NCBI GenBank assembly: GCA_001941025.1
Contig: MSHE01000032.1
Span: 372,001-436,000, forward strand
DNA from: Lachnospiraceae bacterium Zagget3
GTDB lineage: Bacteria > Bacillota_A > Clostridia > Lachnospirales > Lachnospiraceae
Reading direction: 5' to 3'
Length of the DNA stretch: 64,000 nucleotides
Shown piece after piece: positions 18,412 through 27,932 of this stretch (position 1 is the stretch's first letter; every line of letters begins with the position of its first letter). The translations under genes were made by a program, and so were the position numbers. The notes beneath the pieces are model-generated. The model made no database searches. It was not told the DNA's origin and saw only the letters and a list, made by a program, of their open reading frames with translations.

Positions 18412-19473
18412 TTACTTCGCCGCGATCGCCTTCGCGATCTGCTCGGTAAGCATCGGAACGACTTTGTTTAAGTCGCCGACAATGCCGAAGTCCGCGACAT
18501 CGAAGATCGGCGCGTCCTCATCCTTGTTGATCGCGATGATCAGGTCGCTCTCCTCCATGCCGGCCACGTGCTGGATGGCACCGGAGATGCCGATCGCGAA
18601 GTACACGTTCGGACGGACGGTCTTGCCTGTCTGGCCGACCTGCATGTCTTTCGGCTTCCACCCGGCGTCAACGACCGCGCGGGAGCAGGACACGGTCCCA
18701 CCAACCACTTCCGCCAGTTCTTCCAGGATCTTAAAGTTCTCCGGGGAGCCGACGCCGCGGCCGCCGGATACCAGCACTTTCGCGTCCTGGATATTAACGA
18801 CGGTCGATACGTTCTTTACGATCTCAAGGACTTCCACATACTTGTCGTCCGGCGTGAAGCCCGGGTTGTAGTCGATCACTTCCGCTTTCGCGTTGGGGTT
18901 CGGCGTGTTCTTCTCCATCACGCCGGGCCGGACCGTCGACATCTGCGGACGGTTGTTCGGGCAGGCGATCGTCGCGATCGTGTTGCCGCCGAACGCCGGA
19001 CGGGTCATCAGGAGCTGGCGATGCTTCTGCTCCTGTCCGTCCACCGGCTCTAACGGGAAATCACCGATGTCGAGCTGCGTGCAATCCGCGGTAAGACCCG
19101 TCTGTACACGCGCCGAGACGCGGGGACCCAGGTCACGGCCGATCGCCGTCGCGCCGACCAGCATGATCTCCGGCTTAAACTCGTTGATGACGGACGCGAG
19201 CGCGTGCGTGTAAGGCTCGGTGCGATACACCTCGAGCTCCGGATCGTCCACGACGATGACTTTGTCCGCGCCGTAGGACGCCAGCTGGTCCGCCAGGTCC
19301 TTTACATTATGTCCGATCAGCACCGCCACGACCTGCTCATCCAGATCTTTCGCAAGATCCGTCGCTTTGCCGAGCAGTTCGAACGCGATCGAGCTGATCT
19401 CATTGTCCACTTGCTGAGCGAATACATATACGTCTTTGTACTGCTCAATTAAGGATTCATCCATTGCTGCCAT
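18412..19473 (-). CDS. etfA: Electron transfer flavoprotein alpha subunit
   Basis: The 353-residue protein has an N-terminal adenine-nucleotide-fold domain and the C-terminal FAD-binding domain with SGGRGVGSPENF, SRAVVDAGW, VGQTGKTVRPN and YFAIGISGAIQH, ending in IFDVADFGIVGDL. With EtfB it forms the flavoprotein partner of butyryl-CoA dehydrogenase; in clostridia this complex can use NADH to reduce crotonyl-CoA and ferredoxin together. It follows etfB by 20 bases and ends the cluster at a terminator. Electron bifurcation is inferred from family knowledge, not seen directly. Confidence 0.96.
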   Translation of the reverse strand: MAAMDESLIEQYKDVYVFAQQVDNEISSIAFELLGKATDLAKDLDEQVVAVLIGHNVKDLADQLASYGADKVIVVDDPELEVYRTEPYTHALASVINEFKPEIMLVGATAIGRDLGPRVSARVQTGLTADCTQLDIGDFPLEPVDGQEQKHRQLLMTRPAFGGNTIATIACPNNRPQMSTVRPGVMEKNTPNPNAKAEVIDYNPGFTPDDKYVEVLEIVKNVSTVVNIQDAKVLVSGGRGVGSPENFKILEELAEVVGGTVSCSRAVVDAGWKPKDMQVGQTGKTVRPNVYFAIGISGAIQHVAGMEESDLIIAINKDEDAPIFDVADFGIVGDLNKVVPMLTEQIAKAIAAK

Positions 19474-19493
19474 AATTCATTCTCTCCTTTCTC

Positions 19494-20282
19494 TTACAGT
19501 CCACAGACGTGTTTTTCTGTCATCTTGGTGATGAGGTACGGGACCGCTTCCTCGATGTCGAGTTCGATCTTTTCACCGGCGCCTTTGCGCACCTTGTCGG
19601 ATGCCTTCGCGATCTTGGTCGGAGAGCCGGAAAGACCGATATTGTCATCGCTCAAGGTCGGGCAGTCGTCCTTGCCCCATGTGGTAATCTCGGTATCCAC
19701 CGCATCAAAGATGCCGCCCGGCGTCATGTAACGGGGCTGGCCCAGCTCGGAGAGACAGGTGATCAGGCACGGCATTTTCGCCTTTACCATGTGATAGCGG
19801 TCGTCATACTGCCGCTGTACGATCACGGAGTCTCCGTGCACCTCGATGCTCTGCGCGTAGGAGATGACCGGAATGTCCAGATGCTCGGAGATCTGCGGTC
19901 CCACCTGCGCGGTGTCGCCATCGATCGCCTGCCGTCCGGTAATGATCAGGTCGTAGTCCAGATTGCGAAGGGCCGCCGCTACCGCGGAGGATGTCGCCCA
20001 TGTATCGGAGCCGCCAAGCGCGCGGTCCGTAAGGAGGATGCCCTTATCAGCGCCCATGGCCATTGCCTCGTAGAGCACATCCGTCGCCTTCGGCAGACCC
20101 ATGGTCAGAACGGTCACCTCGGCATCGTGCTCATCTTTTAACCGAAGCGCTGCCTCCACACCGGCCTTGTCGTCCGGATTCATGATGGCGAGCATAGCCG
20201 CGCGGTTTAACGTGCCGTCCGGATTGAACTGCACGCCGCCGGCCGTATCAGGTACCTGTTTGATACAAACAACTATCTTCAT
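19494..20282 (-). CDS. etfB: Electron transfer flavoprotein beta subunit
   Basis: The 262-residue protein starts MKIVVCIKQVPDT, the usual EtfB start, and contains MNPDDKAGVEAALRLKD, MGADKGILLTDRALGGSDTW and TGRQAIDGDTAQVGPQISEHL, the nucleotide-binding signature region. It carries the second cofactor of the EtfAB dimer. It lies 13 bases after bcd and 20 bases before etfA, the normal clostridial order. Confidence 0.97.
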   Translation of the reverse strand: MKIVVCIKQVPDTAGGVQFNPDGTLNRAAMLAIMNPDDKAGVEAALRLKDEHDAEVTVLTMGLPKATDVLYEAMAMGADKGILLTDRALGGSDTWATSSAVAAALRNLDYDLIITGRQAIDGDTAQVGPQISEHLDIPVISYAQSIEVHGDSVIVQRQYDDRYHMVKAKMPCLITCLSELGQPRYMTPGGIFDAVDTEITTWGKDDCPTLSDDNIGLSGSPTKIAKASDKVRKGAGEKIELDIEEAVPYLITKMTEKHVCGL

Positions 20283-20295
20283 AGATTCATCCCTC

Positions 20296-21447
20296 CTATT
20301 TCAGCATATCCGCGGAGATGACCATGCGCTGTACCTCGCTGGTCCCCTCGTAGATTTCCGTGATCTTGGCATCGCGCATCATGCGCTCGATTTCATACTC
20401 TCTGATATAGCCGTACCCGCCGTGCAGCTGTACGCACTTCGTCGTCACTTCCATGGCGACCTCCGCCGCCATGAGCTTGGCCATCGCGGCCTCGACGCCG
20501 TAGGTCTTCTGCGTATCCTTCGCGACGGCCGCGCGGTAGACCATGTACTGTGCCGCCTGCACCTTGGTCGCCATATCCGCCAGCACGAACTGGGTGTTCT
20601 GGAACTGCGCGATGCTGCGTCCGAACTGTTTCCGCTCTTTCACGTAAGCAACGGTCGCTTCCAGCGCGCCTTCCGCGAGGCCGAGCGCCTGCGCGGCGAT
20701 ACCGATCCGGCCGCCGTCCAGCGTGTGCATCGCGATACCGAAGCCCTTGCCCTGCTGCCCGAGCATGGCATCCTTCGGGATGCGGCAGTCGGTAAAGATG
20801 AGCTCGTAGGTGGACGAACCGCGGATGCCCATCTTGTTCTCTTTCGTGCCGAACGTAAAGCCCGGGGTCCCTTTCTCCACGATGAACGCGGAGATCTCTT
20901 TCTGCATGCGGCCGCGCTTCTCGACTTTTCCGGTCACGGCGATGAGAATGTAGACATCGGCTTCTTTTCCGTTCGTGATAAAGCACTTGGAACCGTTGAT
21001 GACCCACTCGTCTCCGTCAAGGACCGCCTTGGTCTGCTGCCCCTGCGCGTCGGTGCCAGCGCCGGGCTCGGTTAAGCCAAACGCGCCGAGCTTGCGCCCG
21101 CTGGCGAGATCCGGAACGTACTTTTTAATCTGTTCCTCGGTGCCGTAGGTGAGGATCGGGTCGATGCACAGAGAAGTGTGCGCGGACACGATAACCGAAG
21201 TCGTGCCGCATTTCTTTGCCAGCTCCTCCACGCACATCGCGTACGTCAACACATCGCAGCCCTGCCCCTCGTACTCTTTGGGGACCGGGATGCCCAGGAA
21301 CCCGTACTTTGCCATCTTTTCCACGGTCTCACGCGGAAACCGCTCTTCCTCGTCCACTTCCTGAGCGATCGGCTTTACCTCGTTTTCCGCGAACTCCCGG
21401 AAAAGATTTCTGGCCATTTCATGTTTTTTGTCGATTGTGAAATCCAT
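20296..21447 (-). CDS. bcd: Acyl-CoA dehydrogenase, probable butyryl-CoA dehydrogenase
   Basis: The 383-residue flavoenzyme has the acyl-CoA dehydrogenase signatures AFGLTEPGAGTDAQG, FITNGKEADVYI, and QLHGGYGYIREYEIERMMRD, and the catalytic base region IYEGTSEVQRMVIS with the Glu. Short-chain specificity is inferred from the neighbours: it stands between hbd and etfBA, as in butyrate-forming clusters, and would reduce crotonyl-CoA to butyryl-CoA with electrons from EtfAB. Length is normal for the family. Confidence 0.94.
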   Translation of the reverse strand: MDFTIDKKHEMARNLFREFAENEVKPIAQEVDEEERFPRETVEKMAKYGFLGIPVPKEYEGQGCDVLTYAMCVEELAKKCGTTSVIVSAHTSLCIDPILTYGTEEQIKKYVPDLASGRKLGAFGLTEPGAGTDAQGQQTKAVLDGDEWVINGSKCFITNGKEADVYILIAVTGKVEKRGRMQKEISAFIVEKGTPGFTFGTKENKMGIRGSSTYELIFTDCRIPKDAMLGQQGKGFGIAMHTLDGGRIGIAAQALGLAEGALEATVAYVKERKQFGRSIAQFQNTQFVLADMATKVQAAQYMVYRAAVAKDTQKTYGVEAAMAKLMAAEVAMEVTTKCVQLHGGYGYIREYEIERMMRDAKITEIYEGTSEVQRMVISADMLK

Positions 21448-21476
21448 ATATGTTTTCCTCCAATACTAAGATTTCC

Positions 21477-22316
21477 TTATTTGCTGTAGTCGTAGAAACC
21501 GATGCCCGTCTTCACGCCGAGCTTGCCCGCGCGGACCATTTTGCGAAGAAGCGGCGACGGACGATACTTCGGGTCGCCGGTCTCGTTAAAGATCACTTCC
21601 ATGATGGCCAGGCAGATGTCAAGGCCGATATAGTCGCCCAGCTCGAGCGGACCCATCGGATGGTTCGCGCCAAGCTTCATGGCGGTGTCGATGTCCTCGA
21701 CGCTCGCGACGCCTGCCTCATAGACGCAGATGCCTTCGTTGATCATCGGAACGAGGATGCGGTTTACCGCGAAGCCTGCCGCCTCGTTGATCTCAACGGG
21801 TGTCTTGCCGATCTCCTTCGAGATCTCCACGATCTTGTCCTTCAGGGAATCGGGCGTGTTCTCGCCCTTGATGACCTCGATCAGCTTCATGACCGGAGCC
21901 GGGTTGAAGAAATGCATGCCGATGACCGGACGATCCAGACCGTTGCCGATCTCCGTGATGGAGAGCGAGGACGTGTTCGTCGCGAAGATGCATTCCGCCG
22001 GAACGATCTCCTGCAGCTCTTTGAAGGTCTGCTGTTTGATCTCCATGACCTCGAGTGCCGCTTCCACGATCAGATCCGCTTCCGTGCAGATGTCCTTCGT
22101 ACCGGTCGTGATCTTCGCAAGAATGGCATCGGCAGCCGCCTGCTCCATCTTGCCTTTCTCAATACGCTTCGCAAACCCTTTTTCAATCTTTGACTTGCCG
22201 CCGGCTGCCAGCTCGTCGTTGATATCACACAGATAGACTTCGTATCCATCCGTCTGCGCAAAGGCCTGCGCGATGCCGGAACCCATGGTGCCCGCACCGA
22301 TAACTCCTACTTTCAT
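21477..22316 (-). CDS. hbd: 3-hydroxybutyryl-CoA dehydrogenase
   Basis: The 279-residue protein starts with the NAD(P)-binding loop [20 protein letters not shown] and has the catalytic His in [15 protein letters not shown], with [12 protein letters not shown] and [18 protein letters not shown] in the C-terminal domain. It reduces acetoacetyl-CoA to 3-hydroxybutyryl-CoA. It is 29 bases before bcd. The dehydratase (crt) that should act next is not encoded between hbd and bcd nor elsewhere in this window. Confidence 0.96.
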   Translation of the reverse strand: MKVGVIGAGTMGSGIAQAFAQTDGYEVYLCDINDELAAGGKSKIEKGFAKRIEKGKMEQAAADAILAKITTGTKDICTEADLIVEAALEVMEIKQQTFKELQEIVPAECIFATNTSSLSITEIGNGLDRPVIGMHFFNPAPVMKLIEVIKGENTPDSLKDKIVEISKEIGKTPVEINEAAGFAVNRILVPMINEGICVYEAGVASVEDIDTAMKLGANHPMGPLELGDYIGLDICLAIMEVIFNETGDPKYRPSPLLRKMVRAGKLGVKTGIGFYDYSK

Positions 22317-22362
22317 AAGTGGTTCCCTCCTTTAAAAAATATTTTTGTACTTAAAAAAATAC

Positions 22363-22368
22363 AGTATA
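22363..22368 (-). promoter_or_regulatory. Possible promoter upstream of hbd
   Basis: A TATACT -10 candidate lies on the minus strand between the thl/hbd terminator and hbd; the -35 is poor. It would allow hbd-bcd-etfBA to be transcribed separately from thl. Confidence 0.35.
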
Positions 22369-22383
22369 CAATCTGTCCCTTAG

Positions 22384-22414
22384 AAAAAAGCTCCGTTTCC
22401 GCGGAGCTTTTTTC
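22384..22414 (-). terminator. Terminator-like hairpin between thl and hbd
   Basis: AAAAAAGCTCCG and CGGAGCTTTTTT form a perfect stem with a 6-base loop and U-runs on both strands. On the minus strand it lies 14 bases after the thl stop, so it may end or weaken thl transcription before hbd. Confidence 0.8.
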
Positions 22415-22427
22415 AAAAATCAGGGGG

Positions 22428-23615
22428 TCATGCCCCTTTCTTGACAATGGTGGCACAGCCCATGCCGCCGCCGATGCACAGCGTGGCCAGGCCATATGTA
22501 ACGTCTCTCTTCTGCATCGCGTGAAGCAGCGTGACAAAGATCCGGCAACCGGACGCCCCGACCGGATGGCCAAGCGCGATCGCGCCGCCGTTGACATTCA
22601 AGATGTCGGAGGAGAAACCGAGCTCTTTCTGCACCGCTACGGACTGTGCCGCGAATGCTTCGTTCGCCTCGATCAGGTCAAGATCACTGATCTCAAGTCC
22701 CGCGATCTGCAGTGCCTTCTTCGTGGCCGGAACCGGGCCGATGCCCATGATTTCCGGAGGGCAGCCGCCAAGCGCGCCCGCTACAAAGGTCGCCATCGGT
22801 GTGACGCCGAGCTCTTCCGCTTTTTCCGCGCTCATCACGACAACCGCCGCGGCACCATCGTTGATACCGGAAGCGTTGCCGGCCGTGACCAGTCCGCCCT
22901 CTTTGCCGGAGCAGCACTTTAAGCCCGAGAGAATCTCTACCGTGGTGCCCGGACGAGGACCCTCATCCTTCGCGACCATAACGGTCTCTTTCTTCATCTT
23001 TACCGGAACGGGGACGATCTCGTCGTCAAACGAACCGTTCTCCTGCGCCGCGCAGGCCTTCTGCTGGGAAGCAGCCGCGAATGTGTCAAGCTCTTCGCGG
23101 GTCAGGCCCCACTGATCGCAGATGTTCTCCGCGGTGATCATCATATGATAATTATTAAACGCGTCCCACAGGCCGTCCTTGATCATGCAGTCGACCAGAA
23201 CGCCGTCGTTCATGCGGTAGCCGTAACGTCCTTTGGTGACCGCGTAAGGACCCATGGACATGTTTTCCATGCCGCCCGCGACGACGACATCCGCCTGTCC
23301 CGCCATGATCATGTTCGCCGCCTCGTTCACACACTTGAGGCCGGAGCCGCAGACTACGTTTAATGTAAAGGCCGGTACCGTGTCGGGAATACCCGCGTAG
23401 ATGGAAGCCTGCCGTGCCGGGTTCTGTCCCAGCGCCGCCTGGATGACACATCCCATCATCACTTCATCCACCTGATCGGGTTGGACCCCCGCGCGGTTGA
23501 GCGCTTCTTTGATCACGATCGATCCCAGCTGAACAGCCGGCGTGTTTCCGAACTGTCCGCCCATTTTTCCAACTGCTGTACGGCATGCACCTGCGATAAC
23601 AACTTTCTTTGCCAT
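22428..23615 (-). CDS. thlA: Acetyl-CoA C-acetyltransferase (thiolase)
   Basis: The 395-residue protein has the nucleophilic Cys in LNVVCGSGLKCVNEA, NEAFAAQS with the active-site region Asn/His loop, GHPVGASGCRI with the catalytic His, and CIGGGMG with the second catalytic Cys. It condenses two acetyl-CoA to acetoacetyl-CoA, the first step toward butyrate. It has its own promoter (23690-23718) and is separated from hbd by a terminator-like hairpin. GGAGGG precedes the ATG. Confidence 0.97.
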   Translation of the reverse strand: MAKKVVIAGACRTAVGKMGGQFGNTPAVQLGSIVIKEALNRAGVQPDQVDEVMMGCVIQAALGQNPARQASIYAGIPDTVPAFTLNVVCGSGLKCVNEAANMIMAGQADVVVAGGMENMSMGPYAVTKGRYGYRMNDGVLVDCMIKDGLWDAFNNYHMMITAENICDQWGLTREELDTFAAASQQKACAAQENGSFDDEIVPVPVKMKKETVMVAKDEGPRPGTTVEILSGLKCCSGKEGGLVTAGNASGINDGAAAVVVMSAEKAEELGVTPMATFVAGALGGCPPEIMGIGPVPATKKALQIAGLEISDLDLIEANEAFAAQSVAVQKELGFSSDILNVNGGAIALGHPVGASGCRIFVTLLHAMQKRDVTYGLATLCIGGGMGCATIVKKGA

Positions 23616-23689
23616 GTTTCTCCCTCCTTAAATATGATAAATGCAATGAATTTCAGGCATGCTCTTAAAGAGTAGGACCCGCAAATGCT

Positions 23690-23718
23690 ATTCTATCACT
23701 TTCATAATCGTTTTTCAA
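23690..23718 (-). promoter_or_regulatory. Sigma-A-type promoter of thlA
   Basis: TTGAAA (23713-23718), a 17-base spacer and TAGAAT (23690-23695) on the minus strand, about 75 bases before the thlA start. Confidence 0.65.
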
Positions 23719-23759
23719 TGGGACAACCCGCCCGAATCCGAAAAAATTTAAAAAAATTT

Positions 23760-24779
23760 TCACGCGGGCTCCCTCTCATCGAGGAACAGCCGTGCCGCGC
23801 CATAGATCCCCGCGCGGCTGCCGAGCGTCGCGAGGCGAAACGGTGTCTCGCGCGCCGGGGAGAAAACAAACTCCCGAAAATAGTTTCGCGTGATGTCCAC
23901 GACGATCTCTCCGGCCTGCGACAAGCCCCCGCCGATGACAAACACCTCCGGATCCGCCACGCTCGAAACCGAGGCCAGCGCCCTGCCGAGCATGTGGCCG
24001 AACGTATCGACCAGAGCAAGCGCCGCCACGTCCCCGTTTTTGGCCGCGTCAAAGACATCCTTTGCGGTAAGGGCCTCAGCCGGAATCTCCCGCAGCGCGG
24101 TCGGCTCGTCGTGCGCGGCCAGATACCGCCGCGCCATCCGGGCCACGCCGCTCGCGGAGGCGTACTGTTCCAGACAGCCGTGCTTGCCGCAGCCGCAGGC
24201 CTCCTCCTCGTCCTCGTTGACGCAGATGTGCCCGATCTCGCCCGCGATGCCGTGAAATCCGTGCACGATCCGGCCGTTTAGGATCAGGCTGCCGCCGATC
24301 CCCGTGCCGAGCGTCACCATAAACATATCGGAAAAACCCTGTCCGCCGCCCATCCACATCTCACCGAGGGCCGCCGCGTTCGCGTCGTTTGCCGCCGCCA
24401 CGGGAAGACCGGTCATGTCCTCCAGCGCCCGCGCGACGTCAAACGTGCCCCAGCCCAGATTCGGACAGGTATGGACGATGCCGTTCGCGTCCACGGGGCC
24501 CGGCACGCCAATGCCGATGCCCGCGATCCGGTCTGCGGCCGGGTTGGCGCTGCCTTTCGGGCCGCTGCCTTCCACCGCGTCTTTCCCACTCCCAAAGGCA
24601 AGCCCATGCCGCGCGGCTGCGCCGCGCAGATTCTCCGCGATGTCGGGAAGGATGCCGGCGCCGTGATTTTCCGTTCGTGTCGGGATCTCCCACTCGTCCG
24701 CGAGCGTCCCGTCCTCCGCGAACAGCCCCATCTTGATCGAGGTGCCGCCGAGATCCACACCGAATATATTTTTGCCCAT
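23760..24779 (-). CDS. glcK: ROK-family glucokinase
   Basis: The 339-residue protein starts MGKNIFGVDLGGTSIKMGLF (ATP phosphate loop) and contains GIGVPGPVD, AANDANAAALGE, TLGTGIGGSLI, the catalytic HGFHGIAGEIGH region and the ROK zinc motif CGCGKHGCLEQYASAS. It phosphorylates glucose to glucose 6-phosphate. A Gly/Ser/Lys-rich insert of about 25 residues after position 55 (LAFGSGKDAVEGSGPKGSA) makes it longer than most ROK kinases. The start at 24779 has GGAG 8 bases upstream; a frame opening 42 bases earlier lacks one. It diverges from the Na/Pi transporter gene. Confidence 0.92.
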   Translation of the reverse strand: MGKNIFGVDLGGTSIKMGLFAEDGTLADEWEIPTRTENHGAGILPDIAENLRGAAARHGLAFGSGKDAVEGSGPKGSANPAADRIAGIGIGVPGPVDANGIVHTCPNLGWGTFDVARALEDMTGLPVAAANDANAAALGEMWMGGGQGFSDMFMVTLGTGIGGSLILNGRIVHGFHGIAGEIGHICVNEDEEEACGCGKHGCLEQYASASGVARMARRYLAAHDEPTALREIPAEALTAKDVFDAAKNGDVAALALVDTFGHMLGRALASVSSVADPEVFVIGGGLSQAGEIVVDITRNYFREFVFSPARETPFRLATLGSRAGIYGAARLFLDEREPA

Positions 24780-24918
24780 ATTTTCGTCTCCTTTTTTCGA
24801 TTTTACAGACATTTTCCCCAAAATTTACTTTTTCCATACAAAAGCGAGACAAATCGAAAAAAGCCTGTTAAAATAATTGTAGTGCGAGTTTTGATTTTTT
24901 GACCTGTAGGAGGAGATC

Positions 24919-26565
24919 ATGTCAATCGCTGCAATATTTGCACTGCTCGGGGGGATCGGCCTGTTTCTGCTCGGTATGACGATCATGTCAACCGGACTTC
25001 GAAACGCCTGCGGCGACAACCTTCAGGCGATCCTGGAGAGAGCCACAGCGAACAAAATCATAGCCATCTTGATCGGTGTCGGAATGACAATGCTCATCCA
25101 GAGTTCCTCCGCGACGGATGTGATGGTCATCGGATTCGTCAACTCCGGCATGATGAAGCTATCTCAGGCGATCGGCGTGATCATGGGCGCCAACATCGGT
25201 ACCACGATCACGGCGCAGATCACCGCCTTTAATCTCAGCACCTTCACGCCGCTCATTCTCATTATCGGCGTGATCATGTATCTGTTTATCAAAAAACGGA
25301 TCTGGAAGCATATCGGTTCCATCATCATGGGATTCGGCATGCTCTTTGAAGGAATCGCCATCATGAAGGACGCGATCCTTCCACTCTCTGAAACACCGGC
25401 GTTCGCCAGCTTTCTTACCGCATTATCCAATCCGCTCCTCGCGTTTTTATTCGGTATCCTGTTTACGGCACTGTTGCAGAGTTCGTCGTCCTCGATCGTC
25501 ATCTTCCAGGCATTTGCCGTATCGGGGCTCTTAAGCTACAACATGGCCGTCTATCTGATCATCGGCGCAGCCATCGGATCTGTGACGCCGAACCTGCTGG
25601 CGAGCATTACCGCGAACCGGAACGGCAAGCGCTCGGCTATGCTGAATCTGCTCTTTAACGGGATCCGTGCGGGCATCATTGTCGCTCTCATCAACATTTT
25701 CCCGCAGATCCTGACGTTCATCCAGTCGCTCTCGCCCAACGACATCGGCCGTCAGATCGCGAACACGCATACGATCTTCGCGATCATCGCCGTCGTGATC
25801 GAGGCCTTCTTCACGAAGCAGATCATCGCGCTCACGTACCGGATGATCCCGAAAAAGCCAGAAGAGACAAGAGCGGAGGAAGAGCGCGCGCTCGTGTACA
25901 TGACGCGGACGAGTACCATTCCTACGATCGTCGTGCTGCGACAGGCACAGCTGGAGATTTCGCGGATGGGCCGGATCGCGGCGGACAACCTGGAGGACGC
26001 GCTTACCTGCTTCTTCGATTTCGATGAGGATCTCGCGGAAAAAGTGCGCGAGCAAAAGGAAACGGTGCGTATTCTAAACGGCGCGATCTCCGACCGTATG
26101 GTGGGAATGCGCCGTTTCGATATGTCGAAAGCGAACATGCGCCGCATGTCCATGATGTCGATTGCCACAACGGACATGGTGCGGCTCTCCGACCGCGCGG
26201 CCAACATCGTCGACTACGCCGAACAGCTGGAGACCAAGCACGCTGTCCTCTCCGACGCGGCGCTCTCGGAACTGCATGAGATGGCAGACACCACGATGCA
26301 GTCCGTCCGGCTCTCGCTGGAGATCTTCTCCACGGAGAATTACGATCAGCTTGACAAACAGGAGGATCTGGAATCCCGCGTAGACGACTTCCAGAAGCTC
26401 CTGATCGACAATCACATAGACCGCCTGATGCGCTCCGAATGCGACCCCATCGCGGGCATCGTCTTCACCGATATCGTAACGGACTTGGAGCGCTGTTCCG
26501 ACCACGCCATCAACATCGCCTACGCGATGAAGGAGCGGCCGAATCAGGTGATCCACAACAACTAA
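24919..26565 (+). CDS. Na+/phosphate cotransporter family protein
   Basis: The 548-residue protein has two repeated transport units with the signature QSSSATDVMVIGFVNSGMM and QSSSSSIVIFQAFAVSGLL, each in a set of membrane helices (residues about 1-310), as in the NptA/PF02690 type. The C-terminal 220 residues are a cytoplasmic helical PhoU-like domain (MSIATTDMVRLSDRAANIV, LERCSDHAINIAYAM). It likely imports phosphate with Na+. AGGAGGAG precedes the ATG. It ends 2 bases before the convergent flavorubredoxin stop. Confidence 0.92.
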   Translation: MSIAAIFALLGGIGLFLLGMTIMSTGLRNACGDNLQAILERATANKIIAILIGVGMTMLIQSSSATDVMVIGFVNSGMMKLSQAIGVIMGANIGTTITAQITAFNLSTFTPLILIIGVIMYLFIKKRIWKHIGSIIMGFGMLFEGIAIMKDAILPLSETPAFASFLTALSNPLLAFLFGILFTALLQSSSSSIVIFQAFAVSGLLSYNMAVYLIIGAAIGSVTPNLLASITANRNGKRSAMLNLLFNGIRAGIIVALINIFPQILTFIQSLSPNDIGRQIANTHTIFAIIAVVIEAFFTKQIIALTYRMIPKKPEETRAEEERALVYMTRTSTIPTIVVLRQAQLEISRMGRIAADNLEDALTCFFDFDEDLAEKVREQKETVRILNGAISDRMVGMRRFDMSKANMRRMSMMSIATTDMVRLSDRAANIVDYAEQLETKHAVLSDAALSELHEMADTTMQSVRLSLEIFSTENYDQLDKQEDLESRVDDFQKLLIDNHIDRLMRSECDPIAGIVFTDIVTDLERCSDHAINIAYAMKERPNQVIHNN

Positions 26566-26567
26566 AT

Positions 26568-27926
26568 CTACCCTTCTTCCTCCACTACCAGTTCAAATAC
26601 TTCGACTCCTTTTCCGCACAGCGGGCACTCGAAATCGGGCGGAAGCTCTTCGCCTTCGTATTCGTATCCGCAGATGGTGCATACCCATTTCTTTGTCTTT
26701 TTCTCTTCTGCCATTGGTGTTTCCTCCTTTTCCATAGTGGACGCGATGGCCTCTGCCAGCGCGTCGAGGTCCTTCAGTTGCTCTTCCTGTAACGTGGAGC
26801 GCAGCGAAACCGTCTCCCCGAGAAGGGTCATATCCTTCATTTCTCCGATGCGCGCGCGCATCAGTTTGCCGCTGGCCGGTGCCCAGCTGCCGTTTTCGAT
26901 CAGCGCCACCGTGCGGCGCTGCAGGTTGTGTGAGACGAGGTCGGCAAGGAGCTCGTCCATCGAGATAAAGATGCCCATATTGTAAGTCGTCGAAGCAAAG
27001 ACCAGGTGGCTGAAGCAAAACGCCGCCGCCACGATCTCGGATGACGCGGTCACGGAGACATCATACACCGCCGTTTTGATCCCGCGCTCCCGCAGCCGGC
27101 ATGCCAGAATGTTGGCCGCGTTCTCCGTGTTGCCGTACACCGAGGCGTAGGCGATCATGACGCCGCGCTCCTCCGGCTCAAAACGGCTCCAGAGGTCATA
27201 CTTCGCAACATAGTCCGCGATGTTTTCCCGCCAGACAAAACCGTGCAGCGGGCAGACCACCGCGATGTCCAGCGCGGCCGCTTTCTGCAGGAGGGCCTGC
27301 ACCTGCGCGCCGTACTTCCCGACGATATTCGCGTAGTAGCGGCGGGCCTCGCCCAGATAGTCGGCGAAAAAGTCCACCTCGTCGGCAAACAGCGCCCCGT
27401 TTAAGGCACCGAAGGTACCGAACGCGTCGGCGGAGAACAGGACCCGGTCTTTTTTGTCATAGGTCACCATGACCTCCGGCCAGTGCACCATCGGAGCCAT
27501 GAGAAACGTAAGCTCGTGCGCGCCGGCAGAGAGGCTGTCCCCCTCGCCCACGACCTGCGCGTGAAAGGAAAAATCCGCGCCGAAAAACTGGCGGATCATC
27601 GTTTCCGCCTGTTTGGTGCAGACGACGGTCACGTCCGGATAGCGAAGCAGGATGCCGCCGAGCGTGGCGGAGTGGTCCGGCTCCATGTGCTGTACGATCA
27701 CATAATCCAGACTCCGGTCCCCCAGCGCGTGCTCCACATTTTCAAAAAACACCTTTTCCACGGCGCCGTCCACCGTGTCAAACAGGACGGTCTTCTCATC
27801 GAGCAGCAGATAGGAATTGTAGGAGACGCCGCCCGGGACGGAATACACTCCTTCAAACATCGCCAGCCGCCGGTCGTCCGCGCCGACCCAGACTATATCT
27901 TGGTTTATGTTCCTGGTACAGTACAT
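26568..27926 (-). CDS. Flavodiiron protein with C-terminal rubredoxin (flavorubredoxin)
   Basis: The 452-residue protein has three domains. The metallo-beta-lactamase-like domain holds the diiron ligands: HMEPDHSAT, the His of APMVHWPE, the Asp of FSADAFG and the His of CPLHGFVW. A flavodoxin domain follows (MIAYASVYGNTENAANIL). At the end, after a Lys-rich linker, is a rubredoxin with WVCTICGYEYEGEE and CPLCGKG. Such proteins reduce O2 to water or NO to N2O, protecting anaerobes; here electrons could enter through the built-in rubredoxin. Which gas is preferred cannot be told. The gene lies 6 bases after the amidase gene. Confidence 0.95.
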   Translation of the reverse strand: MYCTRNINQDIVWVGADDRRLAMFEGVYSVPGGVSYNSYLLLDEKTVLFDTVDGAVEKVFFENVEHALGDRSLDYVIVQHMEPDHSATLGGILLRYPDVTVVCTKQAETMIRQFFGADFSFHAQVVGEGDSLSAGAHELTFLMAPMVHWPEVMVTYDKKDRVLFSADAFGTFGALNGALFADEVDFFADYLGEARRYYANIVGKYGAQVQALLQKAAALDIAVVCPLHGFVWRENIADYVAKYDLWSRFEPEERGVMIAYASVYGNTENAANILACRLRERGIKTAVYDVSVTASSEIVAAAFCFSHLVFASTTYNMGIFISMDELLADLVSHNLQRRTVALIENGSWAPASGKLMRARIGEMKDMTLLGETVSLRSTLQEEQLKDLDALAEAIASTMEKEETPMAEEKKTKKWVCTICGYEYEGEELPPDFECPLCGKGVEVFELVVEEEG

Positions 27927-27932
27927 GGCATT

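Noticed and set aside
18412..23615. Crotonase gene hidden in the butyrate cluster
   Set aside because: Every gap in the cluster is under about 120 bases and no frame shows enoyl-CoA hydratase motifs.
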